DNA from: Thermosynechococcaceae cyanobacterium MS004 | Lineage (GTDB): Bacteria > Cyanobacteriota > Cyanobacteriia > Thermosynechococcales > Thermosynechococcaceae | Length of the DNA: 64,000 nucleotides | Assembly (NCBI GenBank): GCA_022402525.1 | Contig: JAKRSB010000112.1 | Coordinates: 62,001 to 126,000 of the forward strand | Reading direction: 5' to 3' | Shown: positions 46,063 through 55,980 of the stretch, in pieces | How positions within the stretch are numbered: position 1 is the stretch's first letter | How the letters are laid out: each line of letters opens with the position of its first letter | Translations under genes and position numbers: made by a program | The notes under the pieces: model-generated | Told to the model about the DNA's origin: nothing | What the model saw: only the letters and a program-made list of their open reading frames with translations | Database searches by the model: none

Positions 46063-46413
46063 ATGGATAGACTTGACGATATCAGAAAGAAGACCGATGT
46101 TCCCATCGTTGTCGCTAACCATGAGGGATTTGTGACAGAAATTAACTCAAGATTCACAACCATTTTTGGCTGGGAAGAACTGGATATTATCGGTAAACCT
46201 TTGACAACTATTCTTCCTGAGAGTTTTGGTGATGCCCATAATTTAGGATTTTCTAGGTTTCAATCTACAGAAATAGCAACGGTCTTAAACCACCCTCTTG
46301 AGCTGATGACCATTACTAAAGATAACCAAGAAATCTTGACGGAACACTATATTACGGCTGAAAAGGTTGACGAAGAATGGTTCTTTGCTGCGGTACTTCG
46401 GCCACTTGTTTAG
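46063..46413 (+). CDS. Single PAS-domain protein
   Basis: 116 residues, one PAS domain: PIVVANHEGFVTEINSRFTTIFGWEELDIIGKPLTTILP, ending with the beta strands TKDNQEILTEHYITAEKVD. No output domain. It lies between the GGDEF gene (43 bp) and the hybrid kinase (33 bp), on the same strand, so probably one operon; it could act as a separate sensor input to the kinase. The GWE motif after the F-alpha position is typical of cyanobacterial PAS sensors. Confidence 0.75.
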   Translation: MDRLDDIRKKTDVPIVVANHEGFVTEINSRFTTIFGWEELDIIGKPLTTILPESFGDAHNLGFSRFQSTEIATVLNHPLELMTITKDNQEILTEHYITAEKVDEEWFFAAVLRPLV

Positions 46414-46446
46414 AAATCCTCAAGGAATATAGTTTAATGCTGCACT

Positions 46447-49400
46447 ATGACTGAAGACGCCGCCATACAAATCAGAAAACTTAGAGCCACTTTAGGTAAA
46501 ATGGAGGTGGCCTTAGATGCAGTAGCGAATGCCATTGTGTGGACTGATGGAGAGGGTAATATCCAATGGTGCAATGCACTATTTGAGGCGTTGGTGCAGC
46601 GCAAAAAAATAACGTTTTTAGGTAAACCTCTCCTAAAACTTCTTCCGCTTAAACGCAATGGCCAACTTCTTTGTTCAGAAGAACACCCTGTTCAGATTGT
46701 GTTGAATCAGCAAGCAAGCGGACTCGATTTTTTTGAATTTCATCGAGATAATCTTGAAAAAATTTTAGAGATTGACTGGTCTCCAGTTGCCTTTGGTAAA
46801 GAAGAATTGAGTGCCGTGCTGGCAATTCGCGATGTAACTCAGCTCAAAATTGAAGAAAAAGAGCTTCAGCAATACCGCATTCAGTTAGAAAATATTGTCG
46901 AAGAGCGGACGGCAGCGCTGAAGTTTGCAAATACTCAGCTTCAGGCTAGCGAAAATTCGATCCGCGCACTGTATGAAATTACATCTGCTTCCCGTTACGA
47001 TTTTGAGCAGTGTATCCATGAACTGCTGCTTCTAGGGCGGCAGCAGTTAGACCTTGAGATGGGAGTTCTCTCCTGTATCAAAGGCGATCGCTATGATGCG
47101 CTGTTTGTGCAACTCCCCAACGAAACAACCCTCAAAGGACTGGCCTGTAACCTTAGCCAAACCTATTGTCGAGAGGTGGCTCAGTCTCAGAAAAGCTTAT
47201 CGGTACTCAAGGCCAGTGCCTCTAAGTGGCGCGATCATCCCTGCTACAGCAGTCTAAAAATTGAAAGCTACTTAGGCGTTCCCATTATGGTTGCGGGGAA
47301 AGTCTATGGTACCCTCAGTTTTTCGAGCCATAAGCCCCGCCAATCTGGATTCTCGGCGGTTAATAAAGAGCTTCTAAGGTTAATGGCCCAATGGATTGGG
47401 AGTGAGATAGAGCGCCAAGAAAACGAGAAGGAACTCGCCAAAGCCCGTGATGAGGCGTTAGCCGCAACCCGTGCCAAAAGTGAGTTTCTGGCCACCATGA
47501 GTCATGAAATTCGGACGCCCATGAATGCAGTCATTGGGATGACAGGGCTGCTGCTAGACACTCATTTATCCTCTGAGCAACGGGACTTTGTCGAAACCAT
47601 TCGCAACGGCGGAGACTCGCTGCTGACGCTGATTAATGACATTCTAGATTTCTCAAAAATTGAGTCTGGCAAATTAGATTTAGAAGAGTATCCTTATCAG
47701 CTCAGGAGCTGCCTTGAAGAAGCGTTTGATTTACTCCTCGGAAAAGCAGCCGAAAAGAAATTAGAACTCGCCTTTCAGATTGAACCTCAAGTTCCCCACA
47801 CTATTCTTGGCGATGTTGGCCGCTTACGCCAGATTTTAGTCAACTTAATCAGTAATGCCATCAAATTTACGGCGCAGGGCGAGATTTTTGTATTTGTAAC
47901 CGGCCATCAGCTTGCCCCCAAGGCTGAAGCAGACCATTATTCGGGCCAACCTAAGTACGAGATTGTCTTTTCGGTTAAAGATACGGGAATCGGAATTCCG
48001 CCAGATCGCTTAGAACGTCTTTTTCAGCCCTTTAGCCAGGTTGATTCTTCAACCACGCGTAAACATGGCGGTACGGGTCTAGGGCTAGCCATTTGTAAGC
48101 AGCTTGTTGAAATGATGGGCGGTAAACTCTGGGTTGAAAGCCAGGTTGAAGCAGGCACGACCTTTTACTTCTCTATCGTTGCGGACGCAGTTGAGCAGAC
48201 GTCAGATATAGAACTCAAGCTGACGCAGATTAATCTTGAGGATAAACGCCTCCTGATTGTGGATGATAACAAAACAAATCGGAAAATCCTTGATAAGCAG
48301 GCCAGCTCTTGGGGAATGTTGACCCGTGCTACTCAATCTGCCGATGAAGCCTTAGCACTCTTACACCAAAAAGAATACTTTGATATTGCAATTCTGGATA
48401 TGCAGATGCCCGATATGGATGGGGTATCTCTTGCTAAACAAATTAGACAATTAGAGGCTTATCAAAATTTGCCTTTGGTGATGTTGACTTCTATGGGACG
48501 CTATGAGGTTAACCGTCAAGAGATTGAGCAATACTTTGCAGCTTTTTTGAATAAGCCCATCAAGCAAGCACAGTTGCTGAACGTTATTGCTGGCATCCTT
48601 AATAATCAGAGGATTCACGTTAAGCAAGGACAGCAGAAGGGCTTTGAGATAGATCGTAATTTAGCTGAAATGCTACCCTTAAGAATTCTTTTGGCAGAAG
48701 ATAACGCGATCAACCAAAAGATTGCGCTCCAGATGCTTCAGCGGATGGGTTTTCGGGCAGATGTTGCCAGCAATGGCCTGGAGGTTTTGGAATGCCTGAA
48801 TCGTCAGTCCTATGACGTTGTACTGATGGATGTGCATATGCCCGAAATGGACGGCCTGACGGCAACTCGTGAAATTTGTCAAACCATTCCCGCAGAGGTT
48901 CGGCCCCGGATTGTGGCAATGACAGCCAATGCCATGAAAGGAGATCGCGAGCGCTGTCTGGATGCCGGGATGAGCGATTATGTCAGCAAGCCCATTCGGA
49001 TAGAAGAACTTACCCGCGCCCTCAAGGCTTGTAATGTCAAGGCAGCGGTTCAGAGCCTGCAGCGGCTACCGCCACCGTCTTTAGGAGACCTTCACGCTGA
49101 AAACTCCGCTCTACTCCCCTATAAACCCATGCTTAAAAAATTAACCCCAGACGTTGAGAGCATTTGTGAAGACGCGCTCAACGTCACCTTAAATCAACTC
49201 GGAGAAGAGGCGATGAATATTTTGATTCAACTCATAGATGTCTATCTTGAAAATGCGCCTTTATTGGTTAAGACAGTGATAGAGGCCAATCAAAATAAAG
49301 ACCCAAAGCAGCTATCTTTCGGTGCTCACACCTTAAAGTCGAGTAGTGCCATACTTGGCGCAGTCACCCTTGCAACCCTCTGTGAGGCGCTAGAAACCCT

Positions 49401-49530
49401 CGGAAATTCAGGTGCGATCGAAAAGAATGAAGCACAGGTCAACGAATTAGTAGATCAGCTTGAGCGTGAATACTTGCGGGTTATTTCGGCTTTAGAAAAG
49501 AAGCTTCACACAATCCAGTTGGTACAATGA
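46447..49530 (+). CDS. Hybrid sensor histidine kinase (PAS-GAF-HisKA-HATPase-REC-REC-HPt)
   Basis: 1027 residues, no membrane helices. Domains in order: PAS (about 15-135), coiled coil ([21 protein letters not shown]), GAF (about 180-320), HisKA with H353 in [18 protein letters not shown], HATPase ([41 protein letters not shown]), receiver 1 ([15 protein letters not shown]651), receiver 2 ([16 protein letters not shown]795) and HPt (H961 in [14 protein letters not shown]). This is a full phosphorelay in one chain; phosphate could pass from the HPt to a separate regulator. The nearest one, the REC-GGDEF upstream, is broken. Signal unknown, cytoplasmic. Confidence 0.92.
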   Translation: MTEDAAIQIRKLRATLGKMEVALDAVANAIVWTDGEGNIQWCNALFEALVQRKKITFLGKPLLKLLPLKRNGQLLCSEEHPVQIVLNQQASGLDFFEFHRDNLEKILEIDWSPVAFGKEELSAVLAIRDVTQLKIEEKELQQYRIQLENIVEERTAALKFANTQLQASENSIRALYEITSASRYDFEQCIHELLLLGRQQLDLEMGVLSCIKGDRYDALFVQLPNETTLKGLACNLSQTYCREVAQSQKSLSVLKASASKWRDHPCYSSLKIESYLGVPIMVAGKVYGTLSFSSHKPRQSGFSAVNKELLRLMAQWIGSEIERQENEKELAKARDEALAATRAKSEFLATMSHEIRTPMNAVIGMTGLLLDTHLSSEQRDFVETIRNGGDSLLTLINDILDFSKIESGKLDLEEYPYQLRSCLEEAFDLLLGKAAEKKLELAFQIEPQVPHTILGDVGRLRQILVNLISNAIKFTAQGEIFVFVTGHQLAPKAEADHYSGQPKYEIVFSVKDTGIGIPPDRLERLFQPFSQVDSSTTRKHGGTGLGLAICKQLVEMMGGKLWVESQVEAGTTFYFSIVADAVEQTSDIELKLTQINLEDKRLLIVDDNKTNRKILDKQASSWGMLTRATQSADEALALLHQKEYFDIAILDMQMPDMDGVSLAKQIRQLEAYQNLPLVMLTSMGRYEVNRQEIEQYFAAFLNKPIKQAQLLNVIAGILNNQRIHVKQGQQKGFEIDRNLAEMLPLRILLAEDNAINQKIALQMLQRMGFRADVASNGLEVLECLNRQSYDVVLMDVHMPEMDGLTATREICQTIPAEVRPRIVAMTANAMKGDRERCLDAGMSDYVSKPIRIEELTRALKACNVKAAVQSLQRLPPPSLGDLHAENSALLPYKPMLKKLTPDVESICEDALNVTLNQLGEEAMNILIQLIDVYLENAPLLVKTVIEANQNKDPKQLSFGAHTLKSSSAILGAVTLATLCEALETLGNSGAIEKNEAQVNELVDQLEREYLRVISALEKKLHTIQLVQ

Positions 49531-49729
49531 AGCCAGGACGTTCTGTGAAAGTTGAGTTTGAGTACCTGCGCCATGGCACTCAAACCCTAATTGCTTCGTT
49601 TTTGTTTCATCACTCCACGTTTTACTCAGCGATAAATCTCAGTTGCGGCAGGCATTGAGGGTTTTAACCTTCCCAAAAGTTGAGAAAGGAGGACTCGCTG
49701 CACAGGGCATGAATCCTCCACTCTATTTA

Positions 49730-52700
49730 TCAGCGGTTAGATTTTCCTTCAGCGGTAAACTCTCGATAGGATGTCGTGACTGGCTCCGCTGGCGTAAAGT
49801 CAGTGTTGACCGTAACGGACTCTATTGATTTTTTCTTGGGCATCAATCGCTTTCCAAACTTGGCGTAGATGGCAGGAATCACCAACAGCGTCAATGCGGT
49901 GGAAGTAAACAACCCTCCCAGCACCACGATCGCCAAGGGTTGCAGAATTTCGTTTCCGGCTCCACTGGCGATCGCCAAGGGCAGCATCCCCAGCGCTGAA
50001 GTGAGCGCCGTCATCAGAATGGCATTAATCCGCTCCAGCGATCCGCTCACAATCACTTCCTTGAGGGGCATTCCTTGGGCAAATTTATTGTTGTAGTTGT
50101 CTACGAGCAATAAACCATTGCGGACAGCCACCCCAAACAGGGTGATGAAGCCAATGAGTGAAGCAATCGAAATGACCCCACCGCTTAGGGTAATCGAAAT
50201 AATGCCGCCCACCAGCGCCAAGGGCAGGTTAATCATGATGGCGATGGTAGCGGGCAGTGACTTCACCGAGAAGAACATCAGCACGGCAATGGCGATCGCC
50301 GCTAAGATGCTATACACCAGTAAATTATTGGTGGCCTTTTGCTCCGATTCAAACTGTCCGCCGTATTGGATAAAGTAACCCTGGGGTAACTGTACCTTTT
50401 GCTTAATCTGAGCTTGAATATCGCCCACCACACTGCCCAAGTCCCGCTCGGCAACGTTAGCTGACACGACAATCAGCCGTGAAACATCTTCCCGATTCAC
50501 GACGTTGGCTCCCATGCCGTAGTCTATGTTGGCAACGGCACTCAGCGGAATGGTTTGTCCCGTTGGGGCAACAATAGGAATCCCGCGCATGGCGTCTAAA
50601 CTATTGCGAGCCGATTCGGTCAGGGAGACGGAGATATCGACGCGCTGCTGGTTTTCTGCCACTTGAGACACCACCCGACCGTTGAGGGCAGTTTCCACAA
50701 CGCCGGAAATTTGTTCCATGCTCAGGCCGTAGGTGGCGGCGGCAGCGCGATTGTATTGAATTTGCACCTGACGAATGGGCAATTGAGGTTCAAGCTGGAG
50801 ATCCACAATTCCGACAATCGGTTGGATGACATCGCGCACCTGTTCGCCCACCTTGCGAAGTTCTGCTAAGTCAGGGCCGTAGATTTTGACGGCGATCGCA
50901 CTTCTTACCCCAGACAAGACTTCATCCATGCGGTGGGAGATAAACCCACCAATATTCGGCGCAACACCCGGCAACTTCAGGAATGTTTCCCGCAGTTGTT
51001 TGACACTGGCTTCCCGATCCTTCAGGGCTTCATCGCTGAGTTCCACATCGACGTGCGCCATGCTGACACCTGCACCATCCGCATCCCCTGGGGTACGCCC
51101 CGCCCGTACCTGTACCCATTCATAGAGGGGATTGTCTTTCAGTAAGGTAGACAGCGCTATCCCTGCTCGATTTGTCATATCCAGCGAAACGCCTGGAAAT
51201 AAAACCATCGAGTTGACCATTGATTTTTCCTGGAATTCTGGGAGAAACACGCGTCCTAGAGAGGGAATGATTGCAACAGCTGCCACTAAAGCCGCGAGTG
51301 CCACGCCCAGAATAATTTGAGGCGATCGCAGCGAAAGGTTAAGGAGGGGACGATAGAGCCGTTCCGCCCATCTTGAAATAAAAGTACCTTCCTGGGGGAG
51401 CGTCTGATTCGCCAACAGGATGGCGCAGAGCGCTGGGGAAAGGGTCATCGCCACCAGTGTAGATGCTGCAATGGAGAGTAAGTAAGCCAACCCCATCGGC
51501 GCAAAAATTCGTCCTTCCACGCCCGTCAAGCTAAAGATGGGTGCAAACACCACCACAATAATGACCGTGGAAAAAATCACCGCCAGCCGCACTTCCACTG
51601 AGGTGTCGTATACCACCTGGAAGGGATGCTTGGGGTTGCCCTGGGCCTGATTGGTTCGCAGTCCGCGATAGCAGTTTTCCATATCGACGATGGAATCATC
51701 CACGACTGAGCCAATGGCAACTACCAACCCGCCCAGCGTCATGGTGTTGATGCCTAAACCAAGGGCTTTCATAAACATCAAGCCAATCAGCAAAGAGAGT
51801 GGAATGGCGCTAAGGGTAATGACAGCCGTGCGCCAATTCATCAGAAACAGCAGCATAATGACCGAGACAATGACGATGCCTTCGATTAATGAGGCGCTGA
51901 CATTGCCGATGGCAGAATCAATAAAGTTGGCCTGCCGAAAGGTTCGTGCCACCTGCACATCAGCGGGGAATGTCGGCTGTAATGATTTCATTACGGCTTC
52001 TACTGCCTTCGTGACCGTGGGAGTATCGATATCGGGCTGTTTGTTGATCATCAGCACAATTGCGGGTTGACCGTTAAAGCTGGCATCGCCCCGCTTCAGG
52101 GCTGTTCCAGTTTTGACCTCTGCCACATCCCGCAGCAAAATCGGCTGACCACCGCGCACCTTAACGACCGACTGCTGCAAATCTTCAATGGATTTCACCT
52201 GCCCGATGCCGCGCACCAGCAGTTCTTGCCCACCACCGATCAAAAAGCCGCCTGGCGCATTGGAGTTTGCGCCTTGGGCTGCATTGGTCACTTCAGCGAG
52301 GGACACATTGAGCGATCGCAGTTTAGCCGGATCAACCAGCACCTGTTCTTGCCGCTCATCACCGCCATAAATGGTGACATCCGTGACCCCAGGCACCGAC
52401 AAAATCTGACCGCTCAGGGTGCTATCCACCAAGCGGCGCAGATCCATCATTGAAGTTTGCCCCTGCCCATTGACCGTAAAGGCATACATCAGAATGGTGC
52501 CTAGAGGCGATGCCAGCGGGGAAATTTCGGGAGAATGCACACCTTCTGGCAGTTGGTTTGTCACCTGTTGCAGCCGTTCCGTGACCGATTGCCGCGCTTT
52601 GTAAATGTCGGCATCTTGGTCAAACACCACCTGCACCATCGATAGCCCCACCTTAGAAGACGATCTCACCGTCGTTACTCCCGGTAGGCCATTCACTGCA

Positions 52701-52924
52701 CTTTCGATCGGTACTGTAATTTGCGATTCGACTTCTTCGGGCGCGAGTCCAGTGGCTTCGGTATGAATATCAACCTGGGGCGGCGCAAATTCGGGAAACA
52801 CATCCAGTGGCATCTGAGTGACGCTAAAGACGCCCCATACTGTGATAAAAATCGCACAAATGACAATAAACCACCGCTGGGCGATCGAGTTTTTGAGCGT
52901 CTGATTCAGAATTGAGTTGAACAT
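49730..52924 (-). CDS. RND efflux pump of the heavy-metal (HME, CusA/CzcA) type
   Basis: 1064 residues, twelve-helix inner-membrane proton-driven pump. N-terminus: NSIAQRWFIVICAIFITVWG and MPLDVFPEFAPPQVDIHTEA, the HME signature region. The TM4 motif reads VAIGSVVDDSIVDMENCYRG: it keeps the D...E-N residues but has Ala where CzcA has the first Asp (DFG), so it resembles CusA-like and cyanobacterial HME members more than Zn/Co pumps. The metal is not determinable. It follows its small adaptor by 6 bp and ends with no outer-membrane gene. Likely controlled by the divergent RppAB-type system. Confidence 0.9.
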   Translation of the reverse strand: MFNSILNQTLKNSIAQRWFIVICAIFITVWGVFSVTQMPLDVFPEFAPPQVDIHTEATGLAPEEVESQITVPIESAVNGLPGVTTVRSSSKVGLSMVQVVFDQDADIYKARQSVTERLQQVTNQLPEGVHSPEISPLASPLGTILMYAFTVNGQGQTSMMDLRRLVDSTLSGQILSVPGVTDVTIYGGDERQEQVLVDPAKLRSLNVSLAEVTNAAQGANSNAPGGFLIGGGQELLVRGIGQVKSIEDLQQSVVKVRGGQPILLRDVAEVKTGTALKRGDASFNGQPAIVLMINKQPDIDTPTVTKAVEAVMKSLQPTFPADVQVARTFRQANFIDSAIGNVSASLIEGIVIVSVIMLLFLMNWRTAVITLSAIPLSLLIGLMFMKALGLGINTMTLGGLVVAIGSVVDDSIVDMENCYRGLRTNQAQGNPKHPFQVVYDTSVEVRLAVIFSTVIIVVVFAPIFSLTGVEGRIFAPMGLAYLLSIAASTLVAMTLSPALCAILLANQTLPQEGTFISRWAERLYRPLLNLSLRSPQIILGVALAALVAAVAIIPSLGRVFLPEFQEKSMVNSMVLFPGVSLDMTNRAGIALSTLLKDNPLYEWVQVRAGRTPGDADGAGVSMAHVDVELSDEALKDREASVKQLRETFLKLPGVAPNIGGFISHRMDEVLSGVRSAIAVKIYGPDLAELRKVGEQVRDVIQPIVGIVDLQLEPQLPIRQVQIQYNRAAAATYGLSMEQISGVVETALNGRVVSQVAENQQRVDISVSLTESARNSLDAMRGIPIVAPTGQTIPLSAVANIDYGMGANVVNREDVSRLIVVSANVAERDLGSVVGDIQAQIKQKVQLPQGYFIQYGGQFESEQKATNNLLVYSILAAIAIAVLMFFSVKSLPATIAIMINLPLALVGGIISITLSGGVISIASLIGFITLFGVAVRNGLLLVDNYNNKFAQGMPLKEVIVSGSLERINAILMTALTSALGMLPLAIASGAGNEILQPLAIVVLGGLFTSTALTLLVIPAIYAKFGKRLMPKKKSIESVTVNTDFTPAEPVTTSYREFTAEGKSNR

Positions 52925-52930
52925 CTTAAA

Positions 52931-53590
52931 TTAAACGCCTCCCTTCTTCTTGCGACCGCCCATCACAGCGAACGCGCCGCCCAGCAGTAAAACAGCGCCC
53001 CCCCCAACGGCAACTAAGGTGCCAATCGGGAAGCCACTCGCCTGTTTTGTTGCATCCGCTGGTAGTTGCGCCATACTGTCGGAGCTATTGTGGCTATGGG
53101 GAATACCTTGGGCATCGGCTTGGGCATGGGTGGTATTGGGTGGGAGAGACGTCGCTTGAGGAGAAGCGGCGGTATCAGCGGTTTGGGTTTTGCGAGATTC
53201 GGCATAGAGCGACAAACTGCCCTGCGTTACCAGCTTCTCCCCTACTGATAACCCTTGAGTCACTTCGATGAGCTCACCCTTCGTTGCACCCGTTGTAACG
53301 GGAACGGGCTCATAAAAATTTTCGTACTGCACAAAAACAAGCTGCTTGCCATCCGCATCCACCAGGGATGTGACCGGAACCATCACGGCGGCTCCTCCAT
53401 CAGTAGTGGCGGTGATGGGGGTAACGATAATGCCCAACATCTGATCGGTTTCGGAATTGACCTTTACCCTTTCAATACCACCTTGGGCCTGAAATTCATC
53501 ACCATGACCCACATGGGCAAACACAGCGGTCGGCGTACTGATCGCTAGACCGACTGCAAGAATGGAGCTAATAAGTGGAAAGGGTTTCAT
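52931..53590 (-). CDS. Short periplasmic adaptor-like protein for the RND pump
   Basis: 219 residues, less than half a normal CusB/CzcB. Signal peptide, then AHVGHGDEF (a His-rich start) and a beta domain (MVPVTSLVDADGKQLVFVQYENFYEPVPVTTG, ITEGL-like VTQGLSVGEKLVTQGS), the last part of a membrane-fusion protein. The hairpin and lipoyl domains are absent. A His/Ser-rich stretch (IPHSHNSSD) may bind metal. One C-terminal membrane helix (VAVGGGAVLLLGGAFAVM) ends in GGRKKKGG. First gene of the pump operon. Confidence 0.75.
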   Translation of the reverse strand: MKPFPLISSILAVGLAISTPTAVFAHVGHGDEFQAQGGIERVKVNSETDQMLGIIVTPITATTDGGAAVMVPVTSLVDADGKQLVFVQYENFYEPVPVTTGATKGELIEVTQGLSVGEKLVTQGSLSLYAESRKTQTADTAASPQATSLPPNTTHAQADAQGIPHSHNSSDSMAQLPADATKQASGFPIGTLVAVGGGAVLLLGGAFAVMGGRKKKGGV

Positions 53591-53648
53591 GATAAATCCT
53601 CACGCAGACGTTGAGCCGAACAAAAATCTTCCATAGTTTGCCAGAGGA

Positions 53649-53670
53649 CAGATGAAATTCAGATGAAATG
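53649..53670. promoter_or_regulatory. 11-bp direct repeat, likely RppA (OmpR-type) operator
   Basis: CAGATGAAATT and CAGATGAAATG are adjacent, one helical turn apart, as OmpR-family dimers bind. They lie in the gap between the pump operon and the regulator gene, just upstream of the -35 place for the TACAAT box at 53684. Confidence 0.65.
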
Positions 53671-53683
53671 AAAGGGGCTTCGG

Positions 53684-53689
53684 TACAAT
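53684..53689 (+). promoter_or_regulatory. Candidate -10 box (TACAAT) of the rppAB promoter
   Basis: TACAAT lies 29 bp before the regulator start. No good -35 is present at 17 bp spacing, where the direct repeat lies instead, fitting an activated promoter. Confidence 0.5.
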
Positions 53690-53717
53690 CAAGCTCACAA
53701 GTAATTTTTCTGATGCG

Positions 53718-54410
53718 ATGCGAATTCTGCTGGTCGAAGATGAAGTAGATTTAGGGCTGGCTATTAAGCAGGTTTTGGTCAGCGAAAAATATGTGGTGGA
53801 CTGGGTATCAGATGGCGCTCAGGCATGGGGCTATCTCGAAAGCCAGTGGACAGACTACACGGTGGCAATCTTTGATTGGCTTGTACCAGAGCTATCGGGA
53901 TTAGAACTATGTCAGCGACTCAGATTAAGCCAAAATCCCTTACCTGTCCTGATGTTGACCGCCTTGGGCCAGCCAGAAAATCGCGTGGCAGGGCTGGATG
54001 CTGGAGCTGATGACTATTTGATCAAACCGTTTGTCATGGAGGAGCTATTGGCGCGACTGCGGGCATTGGCACGGCGATCGCCCCAACTCCAGCCCCAAAC
54101 CCTGACCATTGGCGCGCTCACCCTAGATTACGCCAACAATGCGCTATACCTTGGGCTCGCTCAACCCCCACAAACAATTCCATTAACGGCCAAGGAATTT
54201 CAAATCCTTGCCTATCTGATGCAAAACCCTGATCGGATTATTGCAGGCAGCAAAATTCGACATCAACTTTGGGATCTAGATGAAGAGCCAATGAGTAACG
54301 TTGTGGCGGCACAAATGCGGTTACTGCGGCGTAAACTAGCCAGCTATGGCTGTAACTGCCCCATCGAAACGATTTCCGGTCAGGGCTACCGATTTAACAC
54401 GCAACAATGA
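53718..54410 (+). CDS. rppA: OmpR-family response regulator, RppA/NrsR type
   Basis: 230 residues. Receiver domain with D53 (AIFDWLVPELSG; Trp after Asp is typical of this branch), MLTALGQPENRVAGLDAGADDYLIKPF, then a winged helix (LTAKEFQILAYLMQNP, QMRLLRRKLASYG, ETISGQGYRFNT). The sequence style matches regulators annotated RppA in cyanobacteria, involved in redox, nickel or copper response. It is divergent from the RND pump operon and overlaps rppB by 4 bp. The name is by similarity; the metal specificity is unproven. Confidence 0.85.
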   Translation: MRILLVEDEVDLGLAIKQVLVSEKYVVDWVSDGAQAWGYLESQWTDYTVAIFDWLVPELSGLELCQRLRLSQNPLPVLMLTALGQPENRVAGLDAGADDYLIKPFVMEELLARLRALARRSPQLQPQTLTIGALTLDYANNALYLGLAQPPQTIPLTAKEFQILAYLMQNPDRIIAGSKIRHQLWDLDEEPMSNVVAAQMRLLRRKLASYGCNCPIETISGQGYRFNTQQ

Positions 54411-55783
54411 ATACCCATCAACTCTTTCGCCGTAGCCGCACCCGTTTAGCACTCTGGTACGCCGGAGTGATGGCGGTAATTTTGAGCCTATCTGGGTTTA
54501 GCCTCTACCGCGCTCTGGTTCAGTCTCATTGGGTTGCAATGGAACGGGAAATCGAGTCGATCGCTGGGACGCTCCATGATAGTTTGGAACCCATGCTCCC
54601 GGCTGGAGAAGACCCAACGGCGGTTTTACGGCGAATTTTGCCTGAGCTTTGTTTAGCGGGGCAGCCCTGCAATGTCAATCCCACGCTAATTCAGCGCCAT
54701 ACCACTGGCATTAGCGATCGCACTCTTTATGCGATTCGGCTCTTCAATCACCAGGGAAAGCTGCTGGCCTTTTCCCCTAATCTACCGCCCCAACGATTCC
54801 AAATGCTCCAGGCTGAATCGTGGCAGACGGTACAGAGCGTGAATGGTTTGCGCTATCGCCAGTTTACGACTATCCTGCACAGCGCAGGAGCCAATCATCC
54901 CGCTGGAACAACCAGCGCCCATCCCTCTTGGGGCTATTTGCAAATTGGGCGCATGTTGGAACCCTTGGATGCGGAAACCAGACGAATTCAATGGACTTTT
55001 GCCGTTGGGTTGCCCCTTGCCCTGGGCTTAGTGGTTGCATCTAGCTGGTGGCTCTCAGGGTTAGCGATGCAGCCGATTTATCAGTCCTATCAGCAGCAGC
55101 AGCAGTTTACCGCCAATGCTGCCCATGAGCTGCGATCGCCCTTGGCTAGCCTCTTGGCCACGGTCGAAGCTACCTTACGAGTGCCGCAGTCCAGTCCCCA
55201 AGAGATCCAAACCATGCTCCACACTGTTGAGCGGCAGGGACGGCGTTTGAGCCATTTAATTTCCGATCTACTTTTGCTAACTAGCCTTGAGCAAAATTCA
55301 TCGCCAAAGCCCTTTGGATATTGCTGCTTAAACGATTTAATCAGCGATTTAACCGAGGAATTTTTAGAGCTGGCAGCGATTACTAACTTGCACTTAACCC
55401 ACCAAATTCCGGATCGTGAACTTTATGTGTTGGGCAACGAGTCTCAGCTTTACCGCCTGGTGTCAAACTTAATCGCCAATGCAATTCACTACACGCCCGA
55501 TGGCGGTGATGTGTTGGTTAGCCTCACCGCCCGCGATCGCACCGCTATCATCACTGTAAAAGATACAGGCATTGGCATCGCACCCGCCGCACAAAATCGA
55601 ATTTTTGAGCGGTTTTATCGGGTGGATAGCGATCGCTCTCGCAAAACTGGAGGGACTGGGCTAGGGTTGGCGATTGTGCAGGCGATCGCCCAAAAACATC
55701 AAGCCCAAGTCAAGGTCGAAAGTCAAGTCGATCAAGGAAGTGTATTTATAGTAGAGATGGCGATGACTTCTTTGGGTGCGTAG
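54407..55783 (+). CDS. rppB: Sensor histidine kinase, RppB/NrsS type
   Basis: 458 residues. TM1 (about 12-30, LALWYAGVMAVILSLSGFSL), a periplasmic sensor of about 160 residues with ELCLAGQPCNVNP (two cysteines that could bind metal), TM2 (about 200-220, GLPLALGLVVASSWWLSGLA), HisKA with H240 in AAHELRSPLASLLA, and HATPase ([54 protein letters not shown]). Co-translated with rppA. Its place beside the pump suggests it senses the pumped metal (inference). Confidence 0.88.
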   Translation: MNTHQLFRRSRTRLALWYAGVMAVILSLSGFSLYRALVQSHWVAMEREIESIAGTLHDSLEPMLPAGEDPTAVLRRILPELCLAGQPCNVNPTLIQRHTTGISDRTLYAIRLFNHQGKLLAFSPNLPPQRFQMLQAESWQTVQSVNGLRYRQFTTILHSAGANHPAGTTSAHPSWGYLQIGRMLEPLDAETRRIQWTFAVGLPLALGLVVASSWWLSGLAMQPIYQSYQQQQQFTANAAHELRSPLASLLATVEATLRVPQSSPQEIQTMLHTVERQGRRLSHLISDLLLLTSLEQNSSPKPFGYCCLNDLISDLTEEFLELAAITNLHLTHQIPDRELYVLGNESQLYRLVSNLIANAIHYTPDGGDVLVSLTARDRTAIITVKDTGIGIAPAAQNRIFERFYRVDSDRSRKTGGTGLGLAIVQAIAQKHQAQVKVESQVDQGSVFIVEMAMTSLGA

Positions 55784-55824
55784 ATGTTCGTTACAATACC
55801 CATTTTGGGTTTAATCAACCATCG

Positions 55825-55974
55825 TTAAGGTCATCCAGACCTGGAACGGGGAAGGATGTGATCGTGGGTCATGGGTATGCCGCTATTTGCTTCGGTGGTT
55901 AAGCAAAAACAGCATCGATGGCGGTCTGTTTGTTCAACCTGGCTTTTTAGGCTTTCGGGAATGTAGGCGGACAC
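55825..55974 (-). pseudogene. HNH endonuclease, N-terminal remnant
   Basis: From a GTG at 55974 the minus strand reads SAYIPESLKSQVEQTDRH, then RCCFCLTTEANSGIPMTHDH and ILPRSRSG, stop. This is the start of a cyanobacterial HNH nuclease (CxxC, then the DH of the HNH core); the second Cys pair and the rest are missing. The decayed partner gene lies 6 bp upstream on the same strand. Confidence 0.65.
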
Positions 55975-55980
55975 AAAGAG

